DNA of 64,000 nucleotides. Source: Picochlorum sp. 'celeri'. Lineage: Eukaryota; Chlorophyta; Trebouxiophyceae. Under the pieces are notes generated by a model. The model was not told the DNA's origin, did not search any database, and saw only the letters and a program-made list of their open reading frames with translations. Location: positions 868,001 through 932,000 of the forward strand of contig JAACMV010000030.1 in assembly GCA_010909725.1 (NCBI GenBank). Reading direction: 5' to 3'. Of this stretch, positions 29,134 to 42,368 are shown in pieces (position 1 is the first letter of the stretch; every line of letters starts with the position of its first letter). The translations under genes and the position numbers were made by a program.

Positions 29134-30888
29134 ATGGATACGGTCATTCGACACACTCCTTCTCCATACGAATCTACTATTCCTTCCCTGAATAGACAAG
29201 CGGGAGAGGAGGACACGGCGTTGCGAAGGAGCCTTGAAGACACCTCTGAAGACCCAACGAGCAAATTTGACCTTTTACAGCCTCTGGGGAGGGGATCGTA
29301 TGGTTCTGTGTACAAGGCACGGCTATTAGATACTGGTGATATTGTAGCAGTAAAGATTATACCTTTGACGGACAATGATGAGATTGATAGTATTCAGAAG
29401 GAGATTTCTATTCTGAGGGATTGTAATCATCCAAATATTGTGAGGTATTATGGTAGTTGGAGAGCGCCGGATGCACTATGGATCGCCATGGAATACTGTG
29501 CTGGTGGTAGTGTGAGTGACGTGATTCATGCGTTAGAGCGGCCTCTGGAGGAAAGCGTGATTGCGTATATTTGTGGGGAAGTGCTACAAGGACTGTCATA
29601 CCTGCACCTTTCCGGCAGAGTGCATAGGGATATCAAGTGTGGTAATGTGCTGCTCACGGAGCAAGGAGAAGTGAAGCTTGCTGATTTTGGCGTTGCGGCG
29701 CAGCTCACATCGACCCTGTCCAAGAGAAATACATTCATAGGAACACCTCATTGGATGGCACCAGAAGTTATTCAGGCAAGCAGTTATGATGGCAAAGTGG
29801 ATGTATGGGCTCTTGGGATTACAGCCATTGAGATGGCGGAGATGTATCCTCCAAGATGGCGAGTAAATCCGAATAGAGTGATTTTTATGGTTGTGAGGGA
29901 TCCAGCACCCCATTTGGCAAACAGGGAGACATGGACACTGTCATTTCAGGACTTTATTTCTCAGTGCCTGACAAAGGAAGCAAAGTCAAGGCCTACAACT
30001 CGACTCCTACAGCAGCATAGATTTGTGAGCTCGAATACGACGGAGGGTATGCGGAAAATTCTTCCCCTGATCAAACTGGCAAGAGATGCATATCAGGCAT
30101 TGCTTGAGAAAGAAAAGGACAAGCAAATGTTAAAAGGAAGCCTTGCTGGCCAGTCGACAGAGTCTGGTACTAGTATGCGTGAGAATAGTTATCCGAGGCA
30201 AGGAATGCAACAGTCTGGAACAGTGATGCAGAAGAAACTGAGCAGCCCAGCAGTACAAGGGACTGTGGTCATTCGGCAGGAAAGCACCAAGACAAGCCCT
30301 GCTGTCGAGAAGGAACAGCCATCGGGCACCATGGATGATTATTCAAAAGCAATAGAAGCATTAGAAACAGAAGAATTCGAGTTAAATAACGGGGATATCA
30401 TGCCTGGAGCATCTGTACCACCAGGCATGCGGGACCATGATGTCATGTCAAGTAGAAACAAAATGGTGGAAAGATTATTCACGATTCAGAGTGGGGGCGC
30501 CGTCGTCCCATTGCCTGTCGTGAAAGCTACTGATATCGCTCCTCTCTCTCATATACGATACGATGTCTTTGATATTCAGCATAGACTGGGCACAGGGTCG
30601 ACAGAGGCTGCATATGATGGTAGCAATCCATGGAAACAAGACTTGATGGCTATATTGGAGAGTGCAGAAGATGGTTCTGGGTCATATTCTGATGAATCAG
30701 GCAAATTATCACCAGACGTCATATTTGAGAGGGTGCATGCCAGCCCCACACTTCTCTGTTTGGCAAATGCACTGCATGCTCATAAACAAGCAATACATGC
30801 CCTGCCAATTTCCTCATCAGTTCACGAAGAGATACAGGGACAGATAGATTCCTTGATTGATACACTGCGCACTATACTTTGCTTGTAA
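29134..30888 (+). CDS. STE20/MST-like serine/threonine kinase
   Basis: 584 aa, single exon. The kinase domain spans ~45-305: LGRGSYGSVYKARL, VAVKIIPL, YCAGGSVSDVIHAL, HRDIKCGNVLL, ADFGVAAQLTS, FIGTPHWMAPEVIQ and VDVWALGITAIEMAE. The STE20 signature GTPHWMAPEV is exact. It groups by motif with the MST/Hippo (plant SIK1) branch rather than PAK, since no CRIB domain is present. The C-terminal ~270 residues are low-complexity, with Ser/Gln/Thr stretches and a final helical segment; I cannot confirm a SARAH domain. Likely roles are growth and polarity signalling, by analogy. Confidence 0.92.
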   Translation: MDTVIRHTPSPYESTIPSLNRQAGEEDTALRRSLEDTSEDPTSKFDLLQPLGRGSYGSVYKARLLDTGDIVAVKIIPLTDNDEIDSIQKEISILRDCNHPNIVRYYGSWRAPDALWIAMEYCAGGSVSDVIHALERPLEESVIAYICGEVLQGLSYLHLSGRVHRDIKCGNVLLTEQGEVKLADFGVAAQLTSTLSKRNTFIGTPHWMAPEVIQASSYDGKVDVWALGITAIEMAEMYPPRWRVNPNRVIFMVVRDPAPHLANRETWTLSFQDFISQCLTKEAKSRPTTRLLQQHRFVSSNTTEGMRKILPLIKLARDAYQALLEKEKDKQMLKGSLAGQSTESGTSMRENSYPRQGMQQSGTVMQKKLSSPAVQGTVVIRQESTKTSPAVEKEQPSGTMDDYSKAIEALETEEFELNNGDIMPGASVPPGMRDHDVMSSRNKMVERLFTIQSGGAVVPLPVVKATDIAPLSHIRYDVFDIQHRLGTGSTEAAYDGSNPWKQDLMAILESAEDGSGSYSDESGKLSPDVIFERVHASPTLLCLANALHAHKQAIHALPISSSVHEEIQGQIDSLIDTLRTILCL

Positions 30889-30904
30889 TACAAATCACAA
30901 GGTT

Positions 30905-31651
30905 TCATGCAAAATCCGAAATAATGTTGTTTGCAACATCCCGCAACGCATCTTCTCCAGACCACGTATTCGCACCGCGATACCACTCACAAAGGTCTTC
31001 AAATTCATCAATATCTCTTAAAGAAGGAATACCTGCATCTTCCGAAGACATGACGAGGTATCCAGCCCTCCCAAGTGCCTGTGATGTCTCTCCCAAGACT
31101 GCATCCGTACTCCATGGAATCCCATCCAAGACGCCTTCTTGTACACTCATACCACGGCAATCTATAATCATGGCGTAAAATCCACCATCCAGAGAAGGTC
31201 CCAGCACCGCCGCATTCCTCTTCGTCTCCTCAGATGCATGCAACACCGCATCAATTGCCTTTTCTACAATACAGCCTTCCAGTTCAGGCACATCAGTCCC
31301 AACGATGCCAATGATCGAGTACCCCTTACCACGAACCACTCGAAACGCATCTATAATACGATCGCCGAGATTATCAGATTGCTTTTGCGCACACATGTCC
31401 TCAATCAATGCAGAACACCCAATAGTACCAAGCCAGTTCCCTACTTCTTCCTTCTCTTCTGCAACAGAATAGAATACAAAGCACCTTGCCCTCCCTCTGA
31501 TGCCATGCATTCTTCTCAAAACCCTTTTAGCACATTCTTCGTATACTGAACATGCATTATCAGCTCCAATGCGTCTCGCCAACCGACTCTTCACCTGGCC
31601 AGGCTTTGGGCAACGCAGAAAGACAATCACAGCCACCTCTGTAGAGGTCAT
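30905..31651 (-). CDS. TIGR04282/DUF2064 glycosyltransferase-like protein
   Basis: 248-aa GT-A-fold nucleotidyl/glycosyl-transferase. Family blocks are in order: VIVFLRCPKPGQVKSRLARR, SDNLGDRIIDAF, IGIVGTDVPELEG, AVLGPSLDGGFYAMII and GIPWSTDAVLGETSQAL. In bacteria this family is often encoded beside radical-SAM and arsenic-methylation genes and is annotated as an arsenosugar-biosynthesis glycosyltransferase; that role is by analogy. No transit peptide is evident at MTSTEVAVIVF. The stop is 16 bp from that of the convergent STE20 gene. Confidence 0.83.
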   Translation of the reverse strand: MTSTEVAVIVFLRCPKPGQVKSRLARRIGADNACSVYEECAKRVLRRMHGIRGRARCFVFYSVAEEKEEVGNWLGTIGCSALIEDMCAQKQSDNLGDRIIDAFRVVRGKGYSIIGIVGTDVPELEGCIVEKAIDAVLHASEETKRNAAVLGPSLDGGFYAMIIDCRGMSVQEGVLDGIPWSTDAVLGETSQALGRAGYLVMSSEDAGIPSLRDIDEFEDLCEWYRGANTWSGEDALRDVANNIISDFA

Positions 31652-31880
31652 GAGGCATTCTTCATTTTTAATTAAAATTTTGACACCTGAAATCTCGGCG
31701 ACTCTGGACTATGAGGCAACATGTTGGGGGTCGAAAGATTGGACAGAGTAATTCGTGAATCACCGTTGACTTTGGTCCACGTCCATTCTTGTAGGTCATA
31801 TAGAGCAGATTAGCCTCTATAAATCAACCAAATATATTACATAGTTTCATTTACCCTAAAGGATCATTAAACGTGTCATC

Positions 31881-32244
31881 ATGGCTGATAATAAGGCTTT
31901 GTTGGGAGATTACGAAGAGAAGCCTGATATTTGGGCCAGTGCGGTGCGTGCTTGTGTTTTCATACATACAGAATGATTTTCTATCAATGATATTTATATG
32001 TAAAATCAGCATTGAAGAAGGCTGAAGACGAGGAACGGCCCAGGACTCACACCCTCTGTTTCTTCCTTTCCCACTGTAGGCTCATAACAAAATTCCAGAC
32101 GATGCGTGGGAGTATCAGATCAGGAAATCATTGAATGATGCTGCATACAATGGTTTGGATTATGTCCCATACTGCTCGACAATGCCTGTGCAGGAGCATT
32201 GTGAGGATCCAAAGTTTATGTGGAAGAAGAAGGGCACCAAATAG
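31881..32244 (+). CDS. 75-aa protein, two exons, unknown family
   Basis: Exon 1 (31881-31943) encodes MADNKALLGDYEEKPDIWAS plus Ala. Exon 2 (32080-32244) begins AHNKIPDDAWEYQIRKSLND and ends MWKKKGTK. The intron is GTGCGT...CTGTAG, 136 nt, phase 0. The frame stays open in both exons, and the donor form recurs in this genome. The sequence has a Cys pair (YCSTMPVQEHC), acidic start and basic end, with no membrane helix or obvious presequence. Size and charge suggest a small structural subunit of an organellar complex, but I recognise no family. A TATAAA-like motif lies about 65 bp upstream. Confidence 0.6.
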
Positions 32245-32323
32245 GTGTCTTGTTGTTTGTCTTGCATCGCGTACGATGTATTTTCACAGATTGTAAGATT
32301 CATACATTAATATTTAAATTTAT

Positions 32324-35300
32324 CTAGGTGTCTTGAAGTGAGCATTTGCCACACGTGAGCGCGCAATACCCGCCGCTTGTGATGTAGGCATCATTGCAGT
32401 TTCCATTGATGAGAACATTGTAGCAAAACTCTTCAATATTACTTCTGCCGGGGAATGGATAATAATCCCTACAATTGTCTGAAATCCTTGGATCAGAGGG
32501 GACGATGTCTTCACTCCGGGAGGTGGGAAGTGTCGCAGCACTGATTGCTTCAGGGGGCCCTGCTCTAGAGGGGAGTGATGCAAAGTCTGTACTCAGGTTT
32601 GTGTCTATATCGTAATGAAGGTCCCACCATCTCGTTCCATACACAGTAATATTGTCCAGAACCAGGTTGAGGTTATTTTGCTGTGGATCCACTAATTTCA
32701 AGTAGAGATATGTCCCGTCAAAGAAGTATGACAATCCATTTCCATCTTGAAGGACTTCATCGAGGGATGAGACTTGGTTCACTTCCTCATTGAGATTGCT
32801 ATACCATTTGAATATCCTTTGAATGGTAAACTGTGTTCCTGGAGGATACTGTGTGGCAAAAATAATGTACGTCTTGATGGGCAGCTGCGTGACCCAAAGT
32901 TCGAGTGATTTTGGGCTACCCTTGTCCAAACTTAAATACCAGCCTGTCGTGCCAGTCACGCCTGTGATTCCCTCATTGATGGTGACTGTCATCCGTTTTT
33001 CTTCACTCCCGAATTGTGAAATATATCCAATATAGTTTGTTGGTGACGGAGGGAGGGCTTCTTCTCGCTTCTTTGTGTAGCCTGGCACTCGAGCATCTAT
33101 CCTGGCAATGGCTTGTTGGGGTTGCTGAGGGCAGACCCAGGTGTTCCATACCTCTTGGAAGAAGCACCCAGGACTCACGTCCCACCATGCAGGCCACCCA
33201 CCAACAATCTGGTTTGATGTCTCTTCTACAGCACTTCCATCAACTGCTATGAAGTTAAACATACGACTAGATCCAGTTTCTTTCTTGTCCAAGCGGACAA
33301 TTGCATCGTAGTCTACGTTTTGGTATGTAAAGCTTTGTAATGCAGCCATCCCTTCGGGCTTGTACTGGTCAGAATGTGTCATTGAATAGATGACACTTGG
33401 TCTATAATACCCCAAATTAGGCAAGTATTTGAAGTTGGCAAATGTCATACGGTTTAAGATTGTTTGTGTTCCTGTATCGTACATCTGGAATCCAGCCTGA
33501 GGTTCGAAATCCTCTCGATTCCCTGGGAAGTTGGCAGCCTCGGCATTTTTGGATTCTGCCCAGACAAAAGCCCCGTCCACAATGCTTTTGGAAAACAGCG
33601 TGAGTGATCGAATTGTGTCATATGATGTCCATTCTAGAACATTCATGCGATCGCCCCAAAATAGTACCCCTGAATTACAGAGCCACACCTTGTTGTTTCT
33701 CATTTCTGCTGTTTCTTGTGTGCTGCCATCCAAGCTCCTTGTTGGGAAACTGGCCCTTCCACTATTGTATATTAGTTTAAACTCGTAATTAGACAAGCTT
33801 TCTTCTCTCAAGCTGCCCCCAAAATACATGCATGAACCAGTTTGAAGACTAAAGTATCCGGAAGAATGAGCAGTGTTGCCAGTAACGAGTGCAAATGGTC
33901 TGGTTGCTGGAGATATGTCAGCATTTCTGCTCATACCTACAGCTTTTGCCAGCACAGGGAAACTGAAGCCAGAAACACCACCCGAAGCAGCATTACCAAT
34001 GACGATATTGTTGGGATTTGATATATAAAATCCAGCTGCCCCTGCATCGGCAGGCTGGGACACCCCAGGCCTCTCTTCAAATGTCATCCCATCTTGAGAG
34101 AATCCCGACGCAGGCGGCCCAATCGGATGAACAAATGCAGCCAAGTTACTCATGAAAACATTTTCTTCTTCCGCACCATCCTCCAGATAAAAGCAATGAC
34201 CACTTGCATCGAATGCAACGTTTCTTTCCACAACAGTCTGACGAGTCCCATGAACAACAAAGCATCTATAATATGAACGATACACGACATTATCGATAAA
34301 ATACGACTCAGGAGATGCACCAAGCATATGAAAATGGAATGGATATGCTCCTTTCACATTCCTCTGCCCAGCACGATATGTCAAGAGACCACGAATCCGT
34401 CCTCCACCACCCCCAAGGAATATCTGGGGTCCAATACCATTGTCCTCCGTACCCTTGGTCCCCATGAGAATGATGTTTCTAGACATAAGAGCAACCTCTG
34501 ATTGATATTCATCTCCCCTGCAGCAGATGGACACACACAAAGAATGAAACCAGAATGCACCCAGAATAAGCAAAGACTACATCGTACCCATAATGAGAGA
34601 ACTGTAAAGGACTTTTCAGAGTTATTCTATTTCCAACAACCCTGTCAATCTCAACAATCTCATTCTCATTGAAAATCTCATCCTTGAATTGCGACGTCGT
34701 GATCAATATCTGCTGGCCTGGCTGCCACGAATCTTCCACAGCACTGGTATGCAGTACAATCACTGAATCACCCTTCAGTGCAGTCTCAGCCAATCGAGTC
34801 CAAGTAACACCGTAATCTCTACCATGAATATCGACCTCTCCTTTGTCAGATATAATCCCATATTCAAACTCGTCAATTTTCTCCGATGGTTCCATGACGA
34901 TCTTAATCTGCGCTCCAATTCTACAAGTATCAGACCCAATAGACAACTTCCCTCTCACCAATATACTCGACACAAACAGCTCCATATCTTTGTTTGCAAA
35001 AACAAGTTCAGACGTCTCTGGAACCACAATCTGAGAAAACCGAGCCGTCTGACCCAACGTAGAACAAGGCTCCAAAAGCACCTTTCTTCCAATAGGAATC
35101 ACAATTCGCCCCTGGTCTGATCGATACCCACCTCCCCACATATCCCGATCACACCAACTCAACATATCGTCCTGCAAATGAGGACATCCTCGCTCCTTTT
35201 CAAGCCCTGCAGGCACCCTGATGTCAGCAACAGCATACACAGGACCATTGTTCTCTTGACCTTGTGCAAACTGGTCCCTCAACTCCTGCACCTTGCCCAC

Positions 35301-35777
35301 CACTCCATTTGGTGAGTAATAGACACTTGTATCACCCACTGCATCTGAAAATTTCGGCTCAGGATACTCGAGAACAGGGGCATCCCGCCGACGAACATCA
35401 TCCTCATCATCTGCAGTCATGCAGCCCTCCATAGAGTCATACGCACTATGCGATGTGCACTGCAGACAATTTTGCCTCTCTCCTGGAGTACCAGAGCAAT
35501 CAGCTCGTAAGCACACACAAGACCGCACGGGGTACCTTGTGACTGGAACATAACACCGAAACAACCCTTCCTGCACACCATCATCATTCACCTGTGCTGG
35601 AATATACCGTGACGACAACGTATCCTCTTGTCCATCCAAACATAGTGCTAGGTCATCTATAGACCCATATGAGGGGGTATTCTCCCATTCATTAGAATCT
35701 GTTGCCCCACAAACACCCTGGATTAGGACGTGTACTGCCAGGACGCTGAGCAGAACTACCCAGGCCTTCATTGCCAT
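32324..35777 (-). CDS. secreted G8-domain protein with C-terminal ShKT domain
   Basis: 1127-aa secreted protein. Exons 34588-35777 and 32324-34517 join across a 70-nt intron (donor GTACGA, acceptor CTGCAG, phase 2), restoring FSHYGGDEYQSEVALMSRNI. A signal peptide (MAMKAWVVLLSVLAVHVLIQ) is followed by a Cys-rich segment. The G8 domain is near residues 235-330 (RKVLLEPCSTLGQ, ELFVSSILVRGKLSIGS). A right-handed parallel beta-helix-like region follows, as in CEMIP/TMEM2 and fibrocystin-like proteins (RNIILMGTKG, FIDNVVYRSYYRCFVVHGTR, NVAFDASGHCFYLEDGAEE). The last ~55 residues are a ShKT-type six-Cys module (DNCRDYYPFPG ... GYCALTCGKCS). Animal relatives cleave or bind hyaluronan; no catalytic assignment is made here. 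Confidence 0.82.
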
Positions 35778-36229
35778 ATTTCACTAGAAAGTGTACTAGA
35801 AAATCCCACACACTCCTTTTTTGTAACGTTGCTACTGGAAAGGTTGCCTGAATCTGAGAGAGGTGGTACTTCCACGTGACAATGACACTGCGTTCAATTC
35901 TGCCTACAATATCACCATGAAATACCCTCGTTTCCCATCCATGGCTCAACGTATATTATTTATTGTATCGAGAGATCAGAATTGAGGAATATCATGCAAC
36001 CGAGGCTGATCTCGACTCCATCGATTCGTTCAAGAAGGACGTGGGTCAAGTGCAGTTGACCCCATCAACATCCGTGGCTTCTCTTCGAATTAATTCGAAT
36101 ATTCGAAGGGATGGCAGTTCCCATCATAGATGGTCTTTGACCGATTCTCAATTCTGAACAGGTTCTGACATCAAGCAGGGTCTCATCTGTCGTATCCTCC
36201 ATAAAAATCACATATATAAACATCTAAAA
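35778..36229. promoter_or_regulatory. divergent promoter G8 protein / CTP synthase with TTCGAA cluster
   Basis: A 452-bp head-to-head region. At 36084-36107 three TTCGAA sites sit 10 and 8 bp apart, forming two overlapping perfect palindromes of 16 and 14 bp. The second contains GAATATTC, a minimal heat-shock-element pair. A TATATAAA lies at about 36213, too close to the CTP synthase ATG to be its usual TATA. No gene is present. Confidence 0.5.
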
Positions 36230-38087
<1,858 letters not shown>

Positions 38088-38118
38088 TACCATGTACATG
38101 TAAAATAAATACTGCGAA

Positions 38119-39884
38119 TCAGGCTGATTTTCCAAGCATGTTGAGCATATCACCAACCAAATACAGGCTACCTGTGATTAGTACATGAATCTTTTTATTT
38201 GGGAATGCCTTTGATTTCATTCTCACGCGATGAAGAGTGTCAGATAATGATTTTGACACGACATGCGAACATCCAGGCTTTGAATCTCCTGGTTGTCCAG
38301 TAGAAAACCGAGCCTCATACAGTCGCTGCCACGTGTCCTTCAACGTGGCTTGCCACGTCGTATCGATCATATCGTTGGGTGTATTTAGTTTCGTATACGA
38401 AGACATAGTAGGCGAAAAGATAATTTCCTGAGGCAGGGTGTTGTGCTCATGCAGCGTTGTCTGTAAGGGCTCAAGCAGAGATGCAGGATCCCTTTCCTCC
38501 ATACAATTAAAAACAATGAATCTTTCGATGATGCTGTTTCGTTCCCGAGATTTCGATGCCGAAGAAAACCATGAAGCACACGCAGCTAGACTTTCGGAGG
38601 TGTGTGCACCATCAACAAAATATGTAATATTGTCCTCCTGTGCATCATCAAATATCTCTGCTCTCCCTGGCCATCGGGCAGACTCTATACCTTTTCTATA
38701 TTCCTTAGGAATGCAAAAATCCTTTAAAATGCTATCTGATCTCTCAGACGCCATCCCATCACCAGACAAGTATTTCCCATACCGGGATTCCCACACAGCT
38801 GCAAGCCGAACAGCCAGCGCAGTATTTTCAATCTGGTGCTCCCCTGCCAGCCCTATTTTGATCTCTGAACCACTCCTTTTTGTTCCTGTAGCATCAAAAT
38901 AATGATATAGATCCATCTTTGGAACTACTTCCAAGGGAGTTTGCTTTTCTTGTGCAACAGTCTCCAATGTCTCCATGGCATCATTCCTCTGTGGCACAGT
39001 ATAGGCAGGACACCCAGCTTTGAAAATGCCCGCCTTTTCTCGCGATATTTCAGGCAGCGTATATCCTAGAACATTCATGTGATCAAACCCCAGAGCCGTC
39101 ACTCCACAGACAACAGGCTCCCGTATACAATTGGTTGCATCCAATCGCCCTCCCAACCCAACCTCTAGTATGGCCACGTCCACGCTCAACTCCAAGAAAA
39201 TTCTAAAACATAGGAGTGTCAAGAATCTAAAATACGCAGGCTTTCCAGAATCTTCACCCGTCTTTTCATCTAATATAGAGTACGTTTCAAACAAATGTTT
39301 CAAAAATGTGTCCTTGTCAATCTTTTGACTGCATACATACAATACGATTTTGATGATATTGCATCCACACGATGGAAAGAAGAGTCATCTATAAAAATCA
39401 TCCACCCACCCGTTGATTCGTATCCGCTCCCGCACATCAATCAAATGCGGAGACGTGAACAACCCTGTCCTGTACCCACACTGTCTCAGAATACTCTCCA
39501 CAATGGCACATGTTGATCCCTTTCCTTTAGTACCCGCAACATGAATAGCATGCAGTTTCGGCAACGTATCAACGAGATCAAGCCTCTGCAGAAGCAATCA
39601 TATCGTTATATATCCGCCATTGCGTGTAAACATATGGCAAGAACACTGGTCAGTGACCCTGCTCTTCTCGAGTATGTTTTCGAAATCAAACGGGTTAGCT
39701 ACAAAAATCGACATCCCGACACAAATCATTCGTATTAACATACCTCAAGATAGCATTGCATCATGTCAAATGCGTGCTCCCATTGAGTCCCGTCTTGGCG
39801 TTTCTTACCGGTAATGAGAGACTCGAGAAGCCGCAGGCCTCTGTCATAGTCGTCATCATTACCTCCAATGACACCATCTGCCAT
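38119..39884 (-). CDS. FPGS: folylpolyglutamate synthase / dihydrofolate synthase
   Basis: Adds glutamates to folates (Mur-ligase family). I assembled three exons: 39744-39884, 39410-39585 and 38119-39328, giving 508 aa. Exon 1 gives [20 protein letters not shown] and [13 protein letters not shown]. Exon 2 gives [20 protein letters not shown] plus [10 protein letters not shown] (P-loop GTKGKGST) and [15 protein letters not shown]. Exon 3 resumes GQKIDKDTF, then [26 protein letters not shown] and EKAGIFK. Joins are phase 0 (GTATGT...CTGCAG) and phase 2 (GTGGGT...ATGCAG); each restores the family sequence. No clear transit peptide, so the cytosolic form is likely. The C-terminal domain contains [18 protein letters not shown], as expected. 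Confidence 0.93.
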
Positions 39885-40368
39885 TTCAAATATGAAATTC
39901 TATCGAATAAATACCAGCCTCATAAGAAGAGACTTCCCCACAAATCACCAATACTGAAAACTGATCAGCATTGTTTCCAAAAAAACACATGCATGTGCCA
40001 CAGTACTGTGATACATCGCTATTGATATTCATTCACCCAAGGTGGATCATTGAACAGTAGGACGATGTGGTTCAACTTTGCCAAAGGCGACTCTGTTCGT
40101 ACAGATCTGCCTGTCCAGATGGCATGATTATTAGTATTGGAAGAGACACAGACAGATTCCAAAGGCCAGAATCCGACGTGTTTGGTACAGCCATGGCCTC
40201 TGTGTCCATGGCTACCTTGATCAGAGGGATAGCAATGAAGTTCCTTGTATTGAAGTATAGCTCCAGTGGGTTACAATAGTCTACTTGGTAGAACCAAGGA
40301 ATATATACACCATTCCTGTGGAGACATGCAAATGAGATGACGTCAGAAACATTGACGGTTGCGTGTCT
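39885..40368. other. intergenic FPGS promoter / 3' flank of phosphorylase-like gene
   Basis: 484 bp between two minus-strand genes. No gene, RNA or repeat can be supported. A 70-codon plus-strand ORF has no family likeness. Confidence 0.35.
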
Positions 40369-41809
40369 CTAAAATATGATATGATACAAGGTTACGATTG
40401 AGTAAAGATTCCACACGAGGACTTTTGCTAGCACTGCTGAGGAAGAGGCTGTGTCCTGTGATGCATCAGCAGATGAGGCAACCTCACCAGTCATTGTGCT
40501 CCTCGAACTCTTCAACCTATTCTCAAATAAGCCCAATATCAACGAATTCCCAGATTCAATGGCATATATTGTTACCGGAGCACCACCCCCATCTCCTGTT
40601 GCAGCCAATGATGGCGGGAGGCTTATTGATTCACCAGAAAGCCAGGTTCCATTAGTAGCTTGATAGACGGGATTTGGGATACTAAAATCAGACGTTGACC
40701 GTAAAATGACATATGGAATCGCTATACCTGTAATATTTTGTGCCATACGTAGTGCAGCCATGTACCCAATGCCTTCCATTGCTGTGGCAGCAACTGTCTC
40801 TGTAGTGTTTGGTGCACCACCAACAGCATATGAAACAAAACCGCGTGCCTGGGTATCCCAAGGAGTGCCAGTCCACCAGTAGACGCTGTCAACTTCCGCA
40901 CACTCATTCCTTCCAAAAACCCTTGGTGCTGCAGCGGTATCAATTGTCCATGTTCTGTTTATCCCCTGTGTCACATTGCCCCAATACCATCCTAAATATT
41001 CCTGGACGCCCTCTGGAGGAGGAGCCACTTCATTTGTGTAATTTTGAGCAGCATACATTTCATCCGCAAGATCCAACGATTTTTGGTCTGGATCATTCAC
41101 GAAACAGTCCCAACCCCTGTATGACGCAGATGATGCATCTTGGAGTGCATCCTGAAATGGAGCATCTGGGCTCCCTGCCAAGGAGCATTCGTTCGGCCAA
41201 TTAGCCGCGGTATCACTCCATTCAGCACCCTGACAATCCCAATTGATGGCATGGTTCGTGATGCAAATATCACCATATCGAACGAGATCGCCTTCTTCTA
41301 CAGGTGGGGTGCAATCTGAGGGAGGATTCAGGATACCGCCTTTTCTTGGAGAAAATCCGGCTGTGCCAAAAAACATGGTTTCTTTGATGTACTCCGAGCA
41401 TGTGAGAACTTCAAATACACAAAGTTGAGCCGTCGATGGACCCTCCCCAGTCGTAACAAGCACTACCTTTGATGAGAATAAGTCCCCCCTCACAGCAGAG
41501 AAGCATGCTGGAAATGTCACATTCTTGGCGTTCTGTAAAGATTGGAGGATGAAATAGTTCTCCCCAATTCCTCCATACTGTAGCCCAGGATCGGCTGTGA
41601 ATATCACAGAAACATCTGTTCCTCCAAGTAACTCGGTGCACTGTTCTTTGCTGGACAGGTATGGCAGAGCATTCTCACCACCTGCAGGATCGCTCGCAAT
41701 GAATCAGATATGATATGATTCTTATAAATAATATTCTGATGAAGTATGACGGACCGTGTACCGAAACAAAAAGAGCCGAAAGAAGAAGAACGGTATTAAC
41801 ACAAATCAT
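40369..41809 (-). CDS. secreted phosphorylase-superfamily (nucleoside phosphorylase-like) protein
   Basis: 455 aa. Exon 1 (41755-41809) supplies a signal peptide, MICVNTVLLLSALFVSVHG. Exon 2 (40369-41681) follows a 73-nt intron (GTCCGT...CTGCAG, phase 1). The mature part resembles the plant bark/vegetative-storage-like branch of the purine nucleoside phosphorylase superfamily: FTADPGLQYGGIGENYFI, VVLVTTGEGPSTAQLC, KETMFFGTAGFSPRKGGIL, GDLVRYGDICITNHAINWDC and AVGGAPNTTETVAATAMEGI (the late E-x-x-G-x region). Many N-x-S/T sites fit secretion. The C-terminus (Ser/Ala-rich then hydrophobic VLVWNLYSIVTLYHIIF) looks like a GPI-anchor signal; this is inferred. Enzymatic activity is unproven. Confidence 0.78.
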
Positions 41810-42368
41810 CCGTGACGGTGGAAAACCCAAAGTGACGATGGCAGATGGATCAACAGCTATACATTACAGAGAAATTGGTATAACATCATGTTGTTAAACC
41901 ATAGCGATTGGCGGCAAGGAAAGGCGATCGATCATCAACGCCATCGATGGCGATATCGGCAACGCGATGGCCGCTACAATCCTTCTTCCCAGGTGAACGC
42001 AAGCTCAAATAGGATATGCAGGAAATGAGCGTTTCGCCTTATACAATGCTCGAAGATGAGAGCAAATATCAAAGCATTTCCAACTTTTGTAAGGTATAAT
42101 CTACCATGCCATGACGCCGCTGGTTCTCAGCATGCCGTATTTTTCAGATGTCACCGCTCTAACACTGTTATGTTACAGGCCATCTCGTGTAACGTAATAT
42201 CATGCGTCGCCAATGTACTCAAATTTGAGCCGACTTCTCTACCCTAAATAATAACGATTTGAATATCATATAACTAATCTGAACACTCTGATCCTAAATC
42301 AGTAGTATCAGCCTGCTTCTCAGAATCGTGCGCTTAGTTACTATCGGTAGACCAGCCTGTTCGACACT
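41810..42368. other. intergenic, divergent from decayed beta-propeller gene
   Basis: 559 bp. It contains a perfect 12-bp palindrome GCCATCGATGGC at 41940-41951 within a run of ATCG-rich words (GCGATCGATCATC, GATATCGGC, GCGATGGCC). It is otherwise unremarkable. Probably promoter DNA for both flanking units. Confidence 0.35.

Noticed and set aside
29408..29913. Minus-strand ORFs inside the STE20 gene
   Set aside because: Shadows of the kinase exon.
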